Shown in pieces: positions 1 to 6,466 of a DNA stretch of 9,661 nucleotides; within the stretch, counting starts at the first letter, position 1; every line of letters begins with the position of its first letter. This DNA comes from JAAZIN01 sp033809435. GTDB taxonomy: Bacteria; Bacillota; Dethiobacteria; DTU022. The notes beneath the pieces were generated by a model. The model saw nothing but the letters and a program-made list of their open reading frames with translations. It was not told the DNA's origin and made no database searches. The DNA lies in NCBI GenBank assembly GCA_033809435.1, contig JAPXLS010000080.1, positions 1-9,661 on the forward strand, given 5' to 3'. The position numbers and the translations under genes are program-made.

Positions 1-613
1 ATTCCTCATAGGTAGGCTGGGAACCTTGTGGGGTCGTGGCGGTCGTGGCAGGATCGGGGGTTTCAATTCCTCATAGGTAGGCTGGGAACGATCCGGAGGC
101 CGTCGAGGTCCTATCCGTATTCCCGTTTCAATTCCTCATAGGTAGGCTGGGAACTTTTTCTGGCTTCTCCAGCCCTCGCGCTTCTTGAAGTGTTTCAATT
201 CCTCATAGGTAGGCTGGGAACCCTGGAACGCCTCGATGGCCGCGGCTTTCGCATCTGGGTTTCAATTCCTCATAGGTAGGCTGGGAACCCAGGCGCTCAC
301 CGGCTACCTGATCACCCTGGGCGTGTTTCAATTCCTCATAGGTAGGCTGGGAACCACTGCCGGAGTAGATGGATGGCTCGCATATACGTTGTTTCAATTC
401 CTCATAGGTAGGCTGGGAACGGACCGCGTTTACAAATATTTTTTACATTGTTTTAGTTTCAATTCCTCATAGGTAGGCTGGGAACCGTCACTGTCAATGT
501 GCCAGCCGCCGGCTCCTGGTTTCAATTCCTCATAGGTAGGCTGGGAACCAAGGTATTTGAAGTATTTGAAAAAGATGTACTGGGTTTCAATTCCTCATAG
601 GTAGGCTGGGAAC
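1..613 (-). CRISPR. CRISPR array, 10 repeats (first truncated) and 9 spacers
   Basis: A 30-bp repeat recurs without a single change. On the plus strand it begins GTTTCAATTC and ends GGCTGGGAAC. Copies lie at 1-24 (last 24 nt only, cut by the window edge), 60-89, 125-154, 192-221, 259-288, 325-354, 391-420, 456-485, 519-548 and 584-613. The nine spacers are 33-37 nt and all different: 25-59, 90-124, 155-191, 222-258, 289-324, 355-390, 421-455, 486-518, 549-583. Read on the minus strand the repeat ends ATTGAAAC, the 8-nt crRNA 5' handle typical of many type I-B and type III systems, so I infer leftward transcription with the leader at 614 and beyond and the newest spacer at 549-583. The perfect terminal repeat at 584-613 fits a leader-proximal end. 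The array continues left of the window. No cas gene is visible, so the subtype cannot be settled. Confidence 0.98.
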
Positions 614-919
614 CCCTTAAAAGCCTGTGAAGTTAGGGATTGGCAGATAATGGGTTTCCAAAAACAGTTCATATTATTTATCCCGGTCACCTCTTCTTGG
701 CACCACAAAGTGCTGTCCGGCAGGGGTTTCTGCCTTTGTGAGCTAAATTTATAAGTGTCGTCGATCTCCGGGAGTTTTTGCATCATTGGGGGTCGACGAC
801 AAAAATCATATAGGTGCTGATCTATTAATAGGGTTCTACATCTGATGGCTATTCCCTGCTTCTGTTCGAGCATGCAGGTTGTTGTTATGAACAGGGGGCC
901 TCACCGCCACTCTGTTGTT
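614..919 (-). promoter_or_regulatory. Gene-free region, putative CRISPR leader
   Basis: This 306-nt stretch separates the last repeat from the 3' end of the metallopeptidase gene, and I see no credible gene in it. It is more AT-rich near the array (for example 670-683 and 744-754) than the flanking genes. If the array is read leftward, the leader and its promoter must lie here, but no convincing -35/-10 pair stands out. It holds two inverted repeats: 704-710 with 734-740 (CACAAAG/CTTTGTG) and a stronger one at 756-801. The metallopeptidase transcript also runs leftward into this region without an obvious terminator; a weak AACAG/CTGTT pair at 890-894 and 912-916 has no T-run. Confidence 0.5.
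756..801. other. Long hairpin in the putative CRISPR leader
   Basis: TGTCGTCGATCTCC (756-769) can pair with GGGGGTCGACGACA (788-801). This gives a 14-bp stem with two G-U wobbles and an 18-nt loop; the outer nine pairs are perfect Watson-Crick. The wobbles pair only in a plus-strand RNA; on the minus strand they become A-C mismatches and the 9-bp outer stem remains. No T-run follows on either strand, so it does not look like an intrinsic terminator. Possible roles are a protein-binding dyad in the leader, a small RNA, or chance. Confidence 0.45.
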
Positions 920-1468
920 CTACGCTGTTTTCTTTTGGTTGAGCCAAAATGAGATCTCTTTAATCTTTGCCGGGATGCCTTTTTTGAAGATAAGTAATAC
1001 AAATGCGCTGATCAACAGAAGGGCGCCCAGTGAAACAGGGAGGGGGTGGAGCGCGGAGGCCTGCAAGAAATGGGTTACATCGTCTCCCGGCGGCGGTGAT
1101 GTAAACAACGATATGACCGGTATGAACAGCCACGGCAGCAGGGAGAAGGTGAGGCCCACCGAGATCATCAGGTGGAAAGTATGGTAAAAGGCTGATCTGG
1201 CATTGCTCCTGTAAAAGCTGATGGCAATTACGCCCACGCAAAGGGGCAGGAGCACTCCGGCGGCGCTGCAGAGGGCCCAGCCAAATCTCGAGAAGTTCGC
1301 ACCCTGATAATTGACGTGTGCGTTCAAACCCAGGGTGAACTCGGTGATCTTGCCGCCGTAGAGCATGGCGATGAGGGCATGACCGCCCTCATGAAAGAAT
1401 GTGTAGATGAAAAGGAAGAGCGCGGAGCAGATCAAGATGCTGCCGATGAATCCTTTTTTTGAGCCCAT
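920..1468 (-). CDS. Small membrane M50-like zinc metallopeptidase
   Basis: 182 residues, predicted integral membrane protein. The first hydrophobic segment (about residues 7-36) carries the zinc motif HEGGH at 26-30 (HExxH, with Glu27 as candidate catalytic base). Further hydrophobic segments lie at about 66-86, 100-122 and 145-161. A PPPGDD stretch at 125-130 could supply the third, acidic zinc ligand, as Asp does in the M50 family. This points to the M50B-like group of small membrane metalloproteases; the substrate is unknown. The ATG at 1468 lies one base after the TGA of the upstream glycosylase gene and is preceded by GGAGGAGG, so the two are probably translationally coupled. The open frame continues upstream to 1636, but that part would lie inside the glycosylase gene and is rejected. 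The stop is TAG. Some such proteins are regulatory or inactive, so activity is not assured. Confidence 0.8.
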   Translation of the reverse strand: MGSKKGFIGSILICSALFLFIYTFFHEGGHALIAMLYGGKITEFTLGLNAHVNYQGANFSRFGWALCSAAGVLLPLCVGVIAISFYRSNARSAFYHTFHLMISVGLTFSLLPWLFIPVISLFTSPPPGDDVTHFLQASALHPLPVSLGALLLISAFVLLIFKKGIPAKIKEISFWLNQKKTA

Positions 1469-1469
1469 A

Positions 1470-2159
1470 TCATTTTCCTCCTCCGGGGGTGGAAGCCGTA
1501 ACAGGGGAACCGCGGCCTTGTTTTTTCTTTGGGGGTGCGCAGTCGCGCAGATCCGGAATGGCTCCGCCGGCAATGGCCCAAAGGTAAAGGCTGGCCACCG
1601 TGCCGTGGGGCGAATAGCGCCGGGCATATTTGGCAAACTTTTTCCGATCTATGCTTCTGTGGCGGTAGAGCATGCGCATGCCACGGTGTATGGCCAGGTC
1701 ACCGTAGCTGACAATATCGGGCCGCTGCATGCAGAAGATCATGACCATCTCGGCGGTCCATGGGCCCACCCCTTTGAGTGATGAAAGTTTTTTTACAACT
1801 TCTGCATCGGGCAGATCGCGGAGCGCCTGGATATCGAATTCACCCCTTGCGACCTTTTCTGCGAAATCTTTGATGTATCCCGCTTTTCTGAAAGTCATGC
1901 CCAGCTCCTGCAGCGATGTCGGCGCCAGGGAGCAGATTGTTTCCGCGCTGACCGGGCCGGCCCTTTCGACAAGCCTTTGCCAGACCGTCTCCTGGGCCCG
2001 GGTGGAGATCTGCTGCCCGATGATATGGCGAACAACGGAGCAGAAAATGTCGCTTTCGGTGGCCCGGCGGATCCGGCCGATCCGGTCCATGGCTGCACCG
2101 AGCAGCCTGTCCTTGCTCTTCAGGTATGCTGTTTCTTTTTCGCTGTATCTGAAGTACAT
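1470..2159 (-). CDS. DNA-3-methyladenine glycosylase II-like, HhH-GPD family
   Basis: 229 residues. Base-excision repair enzyme expected to excise alkylated bases such as 3-methyladenine from DNA. The helix-hairpin-helix is at 128-139 (LKGVGPWTAEMV), followed by the catalytic Asp154 in GDLAIHRG: the HhH-GPD pattern of AlkA-type enzymes. The segment around 44-52 (RHIIGQQIS) matches the conserved N-terminal part of the catalytic domain. There are no four C-terminal cysteines, so it is not of the Fe-S endonuclease III type. It lacks the N-terminal domain of E. coli AlkA and is the compact bacterial form. The C-terminal tail from about residue 207 is Lys/Pro/Gly-rich and probably disordered. The start at 2159 is chosen because GGGAGG lies seven bases upstream; an ATG six codons earlier lies upstream of that ribosome site. 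First gene of a two-gene leftward unit. Confidence 0.9.
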   Translation of the reverse strand: MYFRYSEKETAYLKSKDRLLGAAMDRIGRIRRATESDIFCSVVRHIIGQQISTRAQETVWQRLVERAGPVSAETICSLAPTSLQELGMTFRKAGYIKDFAEKVARGEFDIQALRDLPDAEVVKKLSSLKGVGPWTAEMVMIFCMQRPDIVSYGDLAIHRGMRMLYRHRSIDRKKFAKYARRYSPHGTVASLYLWAIAGGAIPDLRDCAPPKKKQGRGSPVTASTPGGGK

Positions 2160-2181
2160 ATGATCGCCTCCCGCCATAGTG

Positions 2182-2211
2182 ATTTTAACACAGGGTATGT
2201 ATTTTTGGCGA
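2182..2211 (-). promoter_or_regulatory. Candidate extended -10 promoter for the glycosylase operon
   Basis: On the minus strand TGT precedes TAAAAT (plus coordinates 2182-2187), an extended -10 (TGn) element. TCGCCA (2206-2211) lies 18 bases upstream as a 4/6 match to a -35 box. It sits 22 bases upstream of the glycosylase ATG, which leaves a short leader with the ribosome site. It is the only promoter-like element I see for this unit. Confidence 0.5.
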
Positions 2212-2225
2212 CAGTGCGGGGTAGA

Positions 2226-2256
2226 AGCGAGATCCTTCGCTGTGCTCAGGATGACA
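2226..2256. repeat. Probable fragment of a dispersed hairpin repeat
   Basis: GATCCTTCGC followed by TGTGCTCAGGATGACA (2231-2256) closely resembles a short sequence I recall being scattered through intergenic regions of many bacterial genomes, where spurious translations give peptides like ILRCAQDD or VILSTAKDL. It folds two ways: AGCGA (2226-2230) with TCGCT (2237-2241), or ATCC (2232-2235) with GGAT (2249-2252). GC-rich sequence to about 2314, including CGGCATTGATGCCG, may belong to the same element. Only one copy is in the window, so repetition cannot be shown from this sequence. Confidence 0.5.
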
Positions 2257-2344
2257 CAAAGGCGCTCAGGCCTGTCCCGGGGGCGAGGCCCGAAGGAACC
2301 CGGCATTGATGCCGCCGCTGCGCAGGTGTACATGTCGTCGGTTG

Positions 2345-2373
2345 TTGGACGAAAAATTGATCTATGCTAAAAT
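2345..2373 (+). promoter_or_regulatory. proS: Candidate sigma-A promoter for proS
   Basis: TTGGAC (2345-2350), a 17-base spacer, then TAAAAT (2368-2373) preceded by TGC, an extended -10. The predicted start near 2380 leaves only about 30 bases before the start codon. That is too short for a T-box leader, which controls many aminoacyl-tRNA synthetase genes in Gram-positive bacteria; none is visible here. Confidence 0.55.
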
Positions 2374-2411
2374 GAGGCAGTAAGATTTTCTGCAGGAAAG
2401 GATGGGTTTTG

Positions 2412-3893
2412 ATGGAGCAGAAGGGCAGTTCCACCGGGAAAGGGCGGGGCCGGGATAAAGAGTTTGTCAGGGAGATCACCCCGCAGGCGGTGGATTATTC
2501 GCAATGGTATATTGATGTGGTCCTGAAGACGGAGCTGATGGACTATGCCCCGGTGAAGGGGTGCATGGCCATACGCCCCTACGGTTACGCCATCTGGGAG
2601 AAGATGCAGGAGCTCCTGAACCGCAGGTTCAAGGAGACGGGCCATCAGAATGCATATTTCCCCCTGTTTATACCGCAGGAGCTGCTGCAGAAGGAGGCGG
2701 AGCATGTGGAGGGTTTTGCTCCCGAGGTGGCCCTGGTGACGCAGGGCGGCGGGGAGAAGCTCAGCGAGCCGCTGGTGGTGCGGCCCACCTCCGAGGCGAT
2801 CATCTGCGATTTCTACTCGCGCTGGATCCAGTCCTGGCGCGATCTGCCCCTGCTGATCAACCAGTGGTGCAATGTGGTTCGCTGGGAGAAGGTGACCCGG
2901 CCTTTCCTGCGCACCTCCGAGTTCCTGTGGCAGGAGGGACATACCTGCCACCGCACCGAGGAGGAGGCCGAGGCCGAGACGCTGAAGATGCTGGGTGTTT
3001 ATCAGGATTTTCTGGAAAAGGAGATGGCCATCCCGGTCATCGCCGGCCGCAAGTCGGAGCGGGAAAGATTTGCCGGCGCCCTGCGCACCTATACAGTCGA
3101 GGGGCTGATGCGCGACGGCAGGGCGCTGCAGGCGGGCACCTCACATAACCTGGGGCAGCATTTTGCCCGGGTCTTTGATATCACCTACCTGGATCAGGAT
3201 GACTCGCTGAAGCATGTCTGGCAGACCTCCTGGGGGGTCTCCACCCGTTTGATCGGCGCACTGATCATGGTCCATGGCGATGATCGCGGGCTGATCCTGC
3301 CGCCGCGGATTGCACCGCTGCAGGCGGTAATGGTGCCCATCATCTCCAGGAATGCGCGCGACGAGGTGCTTGCTGCGGCTCGCCGCCTGGCGGAGATGCT
3401 GCAGGGGGCCGGCATCCGCCTGAAACTGGACGACCGCGAGGGTTACACGCCGGGCTGGAAGTTCAACGAGTGGGAGATGAAGGGGGTGCCGCTCAGAATC
3501 GAGCTGGGGCCCCGCGATCTGGCTGCGGAGCAGGTGGTCCTGGTGCGCCGCGACAGCGGGGCAAAGGAGACGGTCCCCTGGGCGGAGCTGCCCCGCAGGC
3601 TGCCGCTTTTGCTGGAAGAGCTGCAGGAGGATCTTTACCGGCGGGCACTGGAATATATGCAGGAGCGCACGCGCAGCGGAGGCGATTACGATGAATTTCT
3701 GCAGGTGATGGAGCGCGAGCGCGGTTTCTTCGTGGCCTCGTGGTGCGGCCGCGAGGAGTGTGAGCTCAAGGCGAAAGAGGAGAGCAAGGCCACCATTCGC
3801 TGCATTCCCTTTGACCGGGAGATGGAGCAAAAAAACTGTATTGTCTGCGGGCGCAAGGCCGCCGAGGTGGTCTATTTTGCCAGGGCTTACTAG
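2412..3893 (+). CDS. proS: Prolyl-tRNA synthetase, type 3 (archaeal/eukaryote-like)
   Basis: 493 residues. Class II aminoacyl-tRNA synthetase that activates proline with ATP and charges tRNA-Pro. The N-terminal stretch (EFVREITPQAVDYSQWY, 17-33) and GCMAIRPYGYAIWE (50-63) are typical of the short type lacking the bacterial INS editing domain. Motif 2 is around RWEKVTRPFLRTSEFLWQEG (157-176), with the proline-site TSHNLGQHFA at 243-252. Motif 3 is GVSTRLIGALIMVHGDDRG at 275-293. The C-terminal domain has a zinc-type cysteine set at 445, 450, 476 and 479 and ends in Tyr, as in Thermus/archaeal-type enzymes. The length is normal for the type. ATG at 2412 is taken as the start; TTG at 2409, directly before it and with slightly better spacing from AAGGA (2398-2402), is equally possible and adds one residue. 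First gene of a rightward group with the DUF362 and cyclo-ligase genes. Confidence 0.97.
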   Translation: MEQKGSSTGKGRGRDKEFVREITPQAVDYSQWYIDVVLKTELMDYAPVKGCMAIRPYGYAIWEKMQELLNRRFKETGHQNAYFPLFIPQELLQKEAEHVEGFAPEVALVTQGGGEKLSEPLVVRPTSEAIICDFYSRWIQSWRDLPLLINQWCNVVRWEKVTRPFLRTSEFLWQEGHTCHRTEEEAEAETLKMLGVYQDFLEKEMAIPVIAGRKSERERFAGALRTYTVEGLMRDGRALQAGTSHNLGQHFARVFDITYLDQDDSLKHVWQTSWGVSTRLIGALIMVHGDDRGLILPPRIAPLQAVMVPIISRNARDEVLAAARRLAEMLQGAGIRLKLDDREGYTPGWKFNEWEMKGVPLRIELGPRDLAAEQVVLVRRDSGAKETVPWAELPRRLPLLLEELQEDLYRRALEYMQERTRSGGDYDEFLQVMERERGFFVASWCGREECELKAKEESKATIRCIPFDREMEQKNCIVCGRKAAEVVYFARAY

Positions 3894-3921
3894 CCCCGCC
3901 TTTCTGCTTTTCGGGCGGGGC
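3893..3921 (+). terminator. GC hairpin after proS, weak terminator candidate
   Basis: GCCCCGCC (3893-3900, beginning with the last base of the stop codon) pairs perfectly with GGCGGGGC (3914-3921) across a 13-base loop. No T-run follows, so it is not a classical intrinsic terminator. It may stabilise the proS 3' end or reduce read-through into the DUF362 gene. Confidence 0.4.
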
Positions 3922-3951
3922 CCGGGGGGAGACTCTATTGTTTGAATGAAC

Positions 3952-3956
3952 GGAGG
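3952..3956 (+). promoter_or_regulatory. Ribosome-binding site that points to an ATC start
   Basis: GGAGG (3952-3956) within CGGAGGGG lies eight bases before ATC at 3965 but 23 bases before the first conventional in-frame start, GTG at 3980. No other Shine-Dalgarno-like sequence lies between them. The frame is closed upstream by TGA at 3947-3949, so no earlier ATG, GTG or TTG is available in frame. Confidence 0.6.
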
Positions 3957-3964
3957 GGTTCGCC

Positions 3965-5110
3965 ATCGCAGTTTCAAAGGTGTATTTTGCCGACCGGAGG
4001 GCGCAGTCCCACCAGGACAGCCTGGTCAGGAAGGTGGCGCTTCTTTTTGATCGCGTTGGCGCTGCAAAGATGATCGGCCCCGGTGATATGGTGGCGATCA
4101 AGCTTCACTTTGGCGAAAGGGGCTCGTCGGCTTTCATCAACCCGGTGCTGGTGCGGCAGGTTGTGCAGAAGGTGAAGAAGGCGGGCGGCAAGCCCTTTCT
4201 GTGCGACAGCAACACCCTTTACACCGGCGGGCGTTCCAATGCGGTGGATCATCTCGAGACGGCGCTGCAGCACGGTTTCAGCTATGCCACCGTGGAGGCG
4301 CCGCTTGTGATCATGGATGGGCTGCGCGGCCGCGGCAGCAGGGATGTGGGCGTGAAGGGGAAGCATTTTGACACGGTGCAGATCGGCGAAGCCGTTGTGG
4401 AGGCCGATGTTCTGATTGTACTCTCCCATGTGAAGGGGCACATGATGACGGGTTTCGGGGGCGCCATCAAGAATCTGAGCATGGGTTGCAGCAGCCGCGC
4501 GGGGAAGCAGCGGATGCATTCGGCAGTCAAGCCCGTGATAAAAGAGGATCGGTGCCGCAGCTGCGGCACCTGCATCAGGTGGTGCGCTGCCGGGGCCATC
4601 ACACTGCGTGAGGGAGGGGGAGCCCGGATCTATGCCGAAAAATGCACCGGCTGCGGCGAATGCATCATCTCCTGCAAACACGGGGCGGTAAAGGTGCAGT
4701 GGAGCACGGCTCTGCCGGAGATGGGCGAGCGAATGGTCGAATTTGCCTGCGGCGCCATGCAGGAGAAAAAGGATGCTGCCGTTTTTTTCAATTTTCTGCT
4801 CGATGTGACTCCCGATTGCGATTGCAACTCCTGGAGCGACCTGCCCATCGTCCCTGACACCGGTATCCTGGCCTCGACAGATCCGGTGGCGGCGGATCAG
4901 GCGGCGGTGGACCTGGTCAATTCCCGGATTGGAATTGCCTCTTCGGCGCTGCCCGGTGCTTTGGAGCCCGGCGGGGACAAGTTCTGCGCGCTCCATCCGA
5001 AGACCGATTACCGGGTGCAGCTGGCCTATGCCGAGGAGATGGGGCTGGGCAGCCGCCGCTATGAACTGGTCGAAGTCGGGCGGCAAAAGGACAGAAGCGA
5101 GGGCGAATGA
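3965..5110 (+). CDS. DUF362 protein with a two-cluster ferredoxin domain
   Basis: 381 residues if started at ATC 3965. The N-terminal and C-terminal parts are the DUF362 fold; conserved pieces include KLHFGERG, HVKGHMMTGFGGAIKN and the C-terminal PDTGILASTDPVAADQAA. Inserted between them is a 2x[4Fe-4S] ferredoxin domain with CRSCGTCIRWC (cysteines 197, 200, 203, 207) and CTGCGECIISC (227, 230, 233, 237). The usual Pro after the fourth cysteine is Ala in the first cluster and Lys in the second. Probably cytoplasmic and electron-carrying; the partner and reaction are not known. A start at GTG 3980 would lose MAVSK, which I recall as resembling the usual N-terminus of the family (MxxSKVYF), and would be 23 bases from the ribosome site. 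It follows proS by 71 bases, and its stop lies 35 bases before the next gene. Confidence 0.9.
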   Translation: MAVSKVYFADRRAQSHQDSLVRKVALLFDRVGAAKMIGPGDMVAIKLHFGERGSSAFINPVLVRQVVQKVKKAGGKPFLCDSNTLYTGGRSNAVDHLETALQHGFSYATVEAPLVIMDGLRGRGSRDVGVKGKHFDTVQIGEAVVEADVLIVLSHVKGHMMTGFGGAIKNLSMGCSSRAGKQRMHSAVKPVIKEDRCRSCGTCIRWCAAGAITLREGGGARIYAEKCTGCGECIISCKHGAVKVQWSTALPEMGERMVEFACGAMQEKKDAAVFFNFLLDVTPDCDCNSWSDLPIVPDTGILASTDPVAADQAAVDLVNSRIGIASSALPGALEPGGDKFCALHPKTDYRVQLAYAEEMGLGSRRYELVEVGRQKDRSEGE

Positions 5111-5145
5111 CGACCCGAAAATACGCGCCCTCAAAGGAGAGAGCA

Positions 5146-5721
5146 ATGCCTAAACGTACGATGCGCAAGCAGATCTTTGCCCTGCGGGACAGCCTGTCGG
5201 AGGGGGAAATATGGAAAAAAAGCGGAGCCATAGGCAATCGGCTGGAGCAGCTGCCGTTTTACCGGGAGGCGCGGGTGATCATGTTCTTTACCTCCTTTCG
5301 CAGCGAGGTGAACACGAGCGGGATGATCAAGGGCAATCTCGCCCGGGGCAGGCGGGTGCTTGTTCCCAAGGCTGTGCATAAAGGGCGCGAGCTCATTCCC
5401 TCGGAGCTGCTTGATTACGAAAGGGATCTTGCTCCGGGCTATTTTGGCATACCCGAGCCGCAGCCGGGGACGCTGCGCCCCGTTGAACCCCGGGCCATTG
5501 ACCTGCTTATCGTTCCGGGAGTGGCTTTTGATCTGCAGGGCAATCGCCTGGGCTATGGAGGCGGTTTCTATGATCGTTTTTTTGAGCGGCTGCGTCCGGG
5601 CGTGCCCCTGGTGGCCCTGGCTTTCGAGCTGCAGCTGGTAGAGGAGGTTCCGGTAGAGCCCTGGGACCGGCGCATGGACTGGCTGGTCACGGAAAAGCGG
5701 GCAATCCAGACGGCGGGCTGA
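5146..5721 (+). CDS. 5-formyltetrahydrofolate cyclo-ligase (MTHFS family)
   Basis: 191 residues, the normal length. Converts 5-formyltetrahydrofolate plus ATP to 5,10-methenyltetrahydrofolate, returning a dead-end folate to the one-carbon pool in the cytoplasm. The family hallmarks are the N-terminal MRKQIFALRDSLS (6-18), the FRSEVNT segment (51-57), PGVAFDLQGNRLGYGGGFYD (124-143) with its glycine-rich ATP/folate loop, and a C-terminal WD-x5-WLVTEK (173-184). ATG at 5146 is chosen because AAGGAG (5134-5139) lies six bases upstream and the N-terminus then fits the family. An in-frame ATG at 5107 overlaps the DUF362 stop (ATGA) and would add 13 residues. Probably cotranscribed with the DUF362 gene. 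Confidence 0.95.
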   Translation: MPKRTMRKQIFALRDSLSEGEIWKKSGAIGNRLEQLPFYREARVIMFFTSFRSEVNTSGMIKGNLARGRRVLVPKAVHKGRELIPSELLDYERDLAPGYFGIPEPQPGTLRPVEPRAIDLLIVPGVAFDLQGNRLGYGGGFYDRFFERLRPGVPLVALAFELQLVEEVPVEPWDRRMDWLVTEKRAIQTAG

Positions 5722-5746
5722 CCGTTTCGGCCGGTGCCGCCCGCCG
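5711..5746. terminator. Convergent-gene hairpin, possible bidirectional terminator
   Basis: CGGCGGGC (5711-5718) pairs perfectly with GCCCGCCG (5739-5746), and an inner ACCG (5721-5724) pairs with CGGT (5732-5735). The stop codon of the cyclo-ligase gene sits between the arms. It lies in the 43-base gap between convergent genes and could act on both strands. There is no T-run on either side, so termination is uncertain. It resembles the hairpin after proS in enclosing the stop codon and lacking a T-run. Confidence 0.4.
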
Positions 5747-5764
5747 GATGAATGCTGCCCGATA

Positions 5765-6412
5765 TTATGATTGCTCGTTCCCGGGAGGAATGAAGAAGCC
5801 CTGGAGAACCATGTCCGTCAAAATGGTGCAGAGCCGCTCCACATCGGGCTCACGCTCATCGACCACTTCCCAGATAAAACGGTCCACCAGCAGCACATAG
5901 CCCTTGGCCCCGATCTGGGGGTTGAACTGCTTGGCAAACCCCTTTTCCTGGGCATAGATAATCGATTTCATGGCTACTTTCTGGAAATGGTTCTTGACTC
6001 CCTGCCAGTGTTCCACTATGGTTTCCGAAAGGCGCAGCGCCTGCTGGTAAACTTTCATGATGGGCCGGTTCTGTTCGGCCAGGTTGAAGGCTGTCAGCAT
6101 GAGGTTGTAGAAAATTTTCTCCGCCTCTTTCAGGGAGGAGGGGGCAAACTCGATATCCAGCAGGGTATAAAAGTCATCCAGGACATTGTCCACCACGCGG
6201 CTGAGAATGTCATCTTTTCCTTTAAAATGGCTGTAGACCGTTCCGTAGCCCACATTGGCCACCTCGCTGATTCTGGCGATGGTGGTTTTGGTATAACCCT
6301 TCTTGATGAACACTTTCTCGGCGGTTTCCAGAATCAGGTTGCGTGTGATCCGGCTGCGCAGGTAACGGCGCGGCCGCCTGGCCGGCGCAGCTTTCTTGAC
6401 CCCTTTGCTCAT
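5765..6412 (-). CDS. TetR/AcrR-family transcriptional regulator
   Basis: 215 residues. The N-terminal DNA-binding domain follows the TetR pattern: RNLILETAEKVFIKKGYTKT (24-43), then the helix-turn-helix TTIARISEVANVGYGTVYSHF (43-63) and KGKDDIL (64-70). A Lys/Arg-rich tail (residues 4-20) precedes it and may add DNA contacts. The C-terminal ligand-binding half (about 75-210) is helical and not assignable to a ligand. The start at 6412 has GGGAGG seven bases upstream; an upstream in-frame ATG at 6466 would overlap the promoter region and lacks a ribosome site. It is divergent from the metallophosphoesterase gene with about 155 bases between, so autoregulation and control of that neighbour are plausible but unproven. 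It converges on the cyclo-ligase gene. Confidence 0.93.
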   Translation of the reverse strand: MSKGVKKAAPARRPRRYLRSRITRNLILETAEKVFIKKGYTKTTIARISEVANVGYGTVYSHFKGKDDILSRVVDNVLDDFYTLLDIEFAPSSLKEAEKIFYNLMLTAFNLAEQNRPIMKVYQQALRLSETIVEHWQGVKNHFQKVAMKSIIYAQEKGFAKQFNPQIGAKGYVLLVDRFIWEVVDEREPDVERLCTILTDMVLQGFFIPPGNEQS

Positions 6413-6466
6413 GCTAAACCCTCCCGGTACAGTTTTAAAGTAACATCTTCTTATATATATAAACAT

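Noticed and set aside
654..683. Possible eleventh, degenerate CRISPR repeat beginning GTTTCCA at 654
   Set aside because: Only about seven bases resemble the repeat start, the preceding spacer would be 40 nt, and the rest does not match.
595..873. Open frame of 92 codons on the minus strand next to the CRISPR array
   Set aside because: It runs into the terminal CRISPR repeat, has no ribosome site and no recognisable protein features, and lies in the expected leader.
860..890. Possible tRNA T-arm because of GTTCGAG at 864-870
   Set aside because: There is no five-base-pair T stem around it, and no acceptor, D or anticodon arms can be drawn.
1469..1636. Longer N-terminus for the metallopeptidase starting at 1636
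   Set aside because: The extra 56 residues lie wholly inside the glycosylase gene in another frame, while ATG 1468 has a GGAGGAGG site and starts a clean membrane segment.
2160..2333. Longer N-terminus for the glycosylase starting at 2333
   Set aside because: The extra part translates the putative repeat and the promoter; the ribosome site and family length support 2159.
2374..2411. T-box riboswitch ahead of proS
   Set aside because: The leader from the best promoter is only about 30 bases, with no T-box sequence or terminator.
3141..3977. Long open frames opposite proS and the DUF362 gene
   Set aside because: These are antisense shadows of GC-rich coding sequence, His/Pro/Leu-rich, without ribosome sites or domain motifs.
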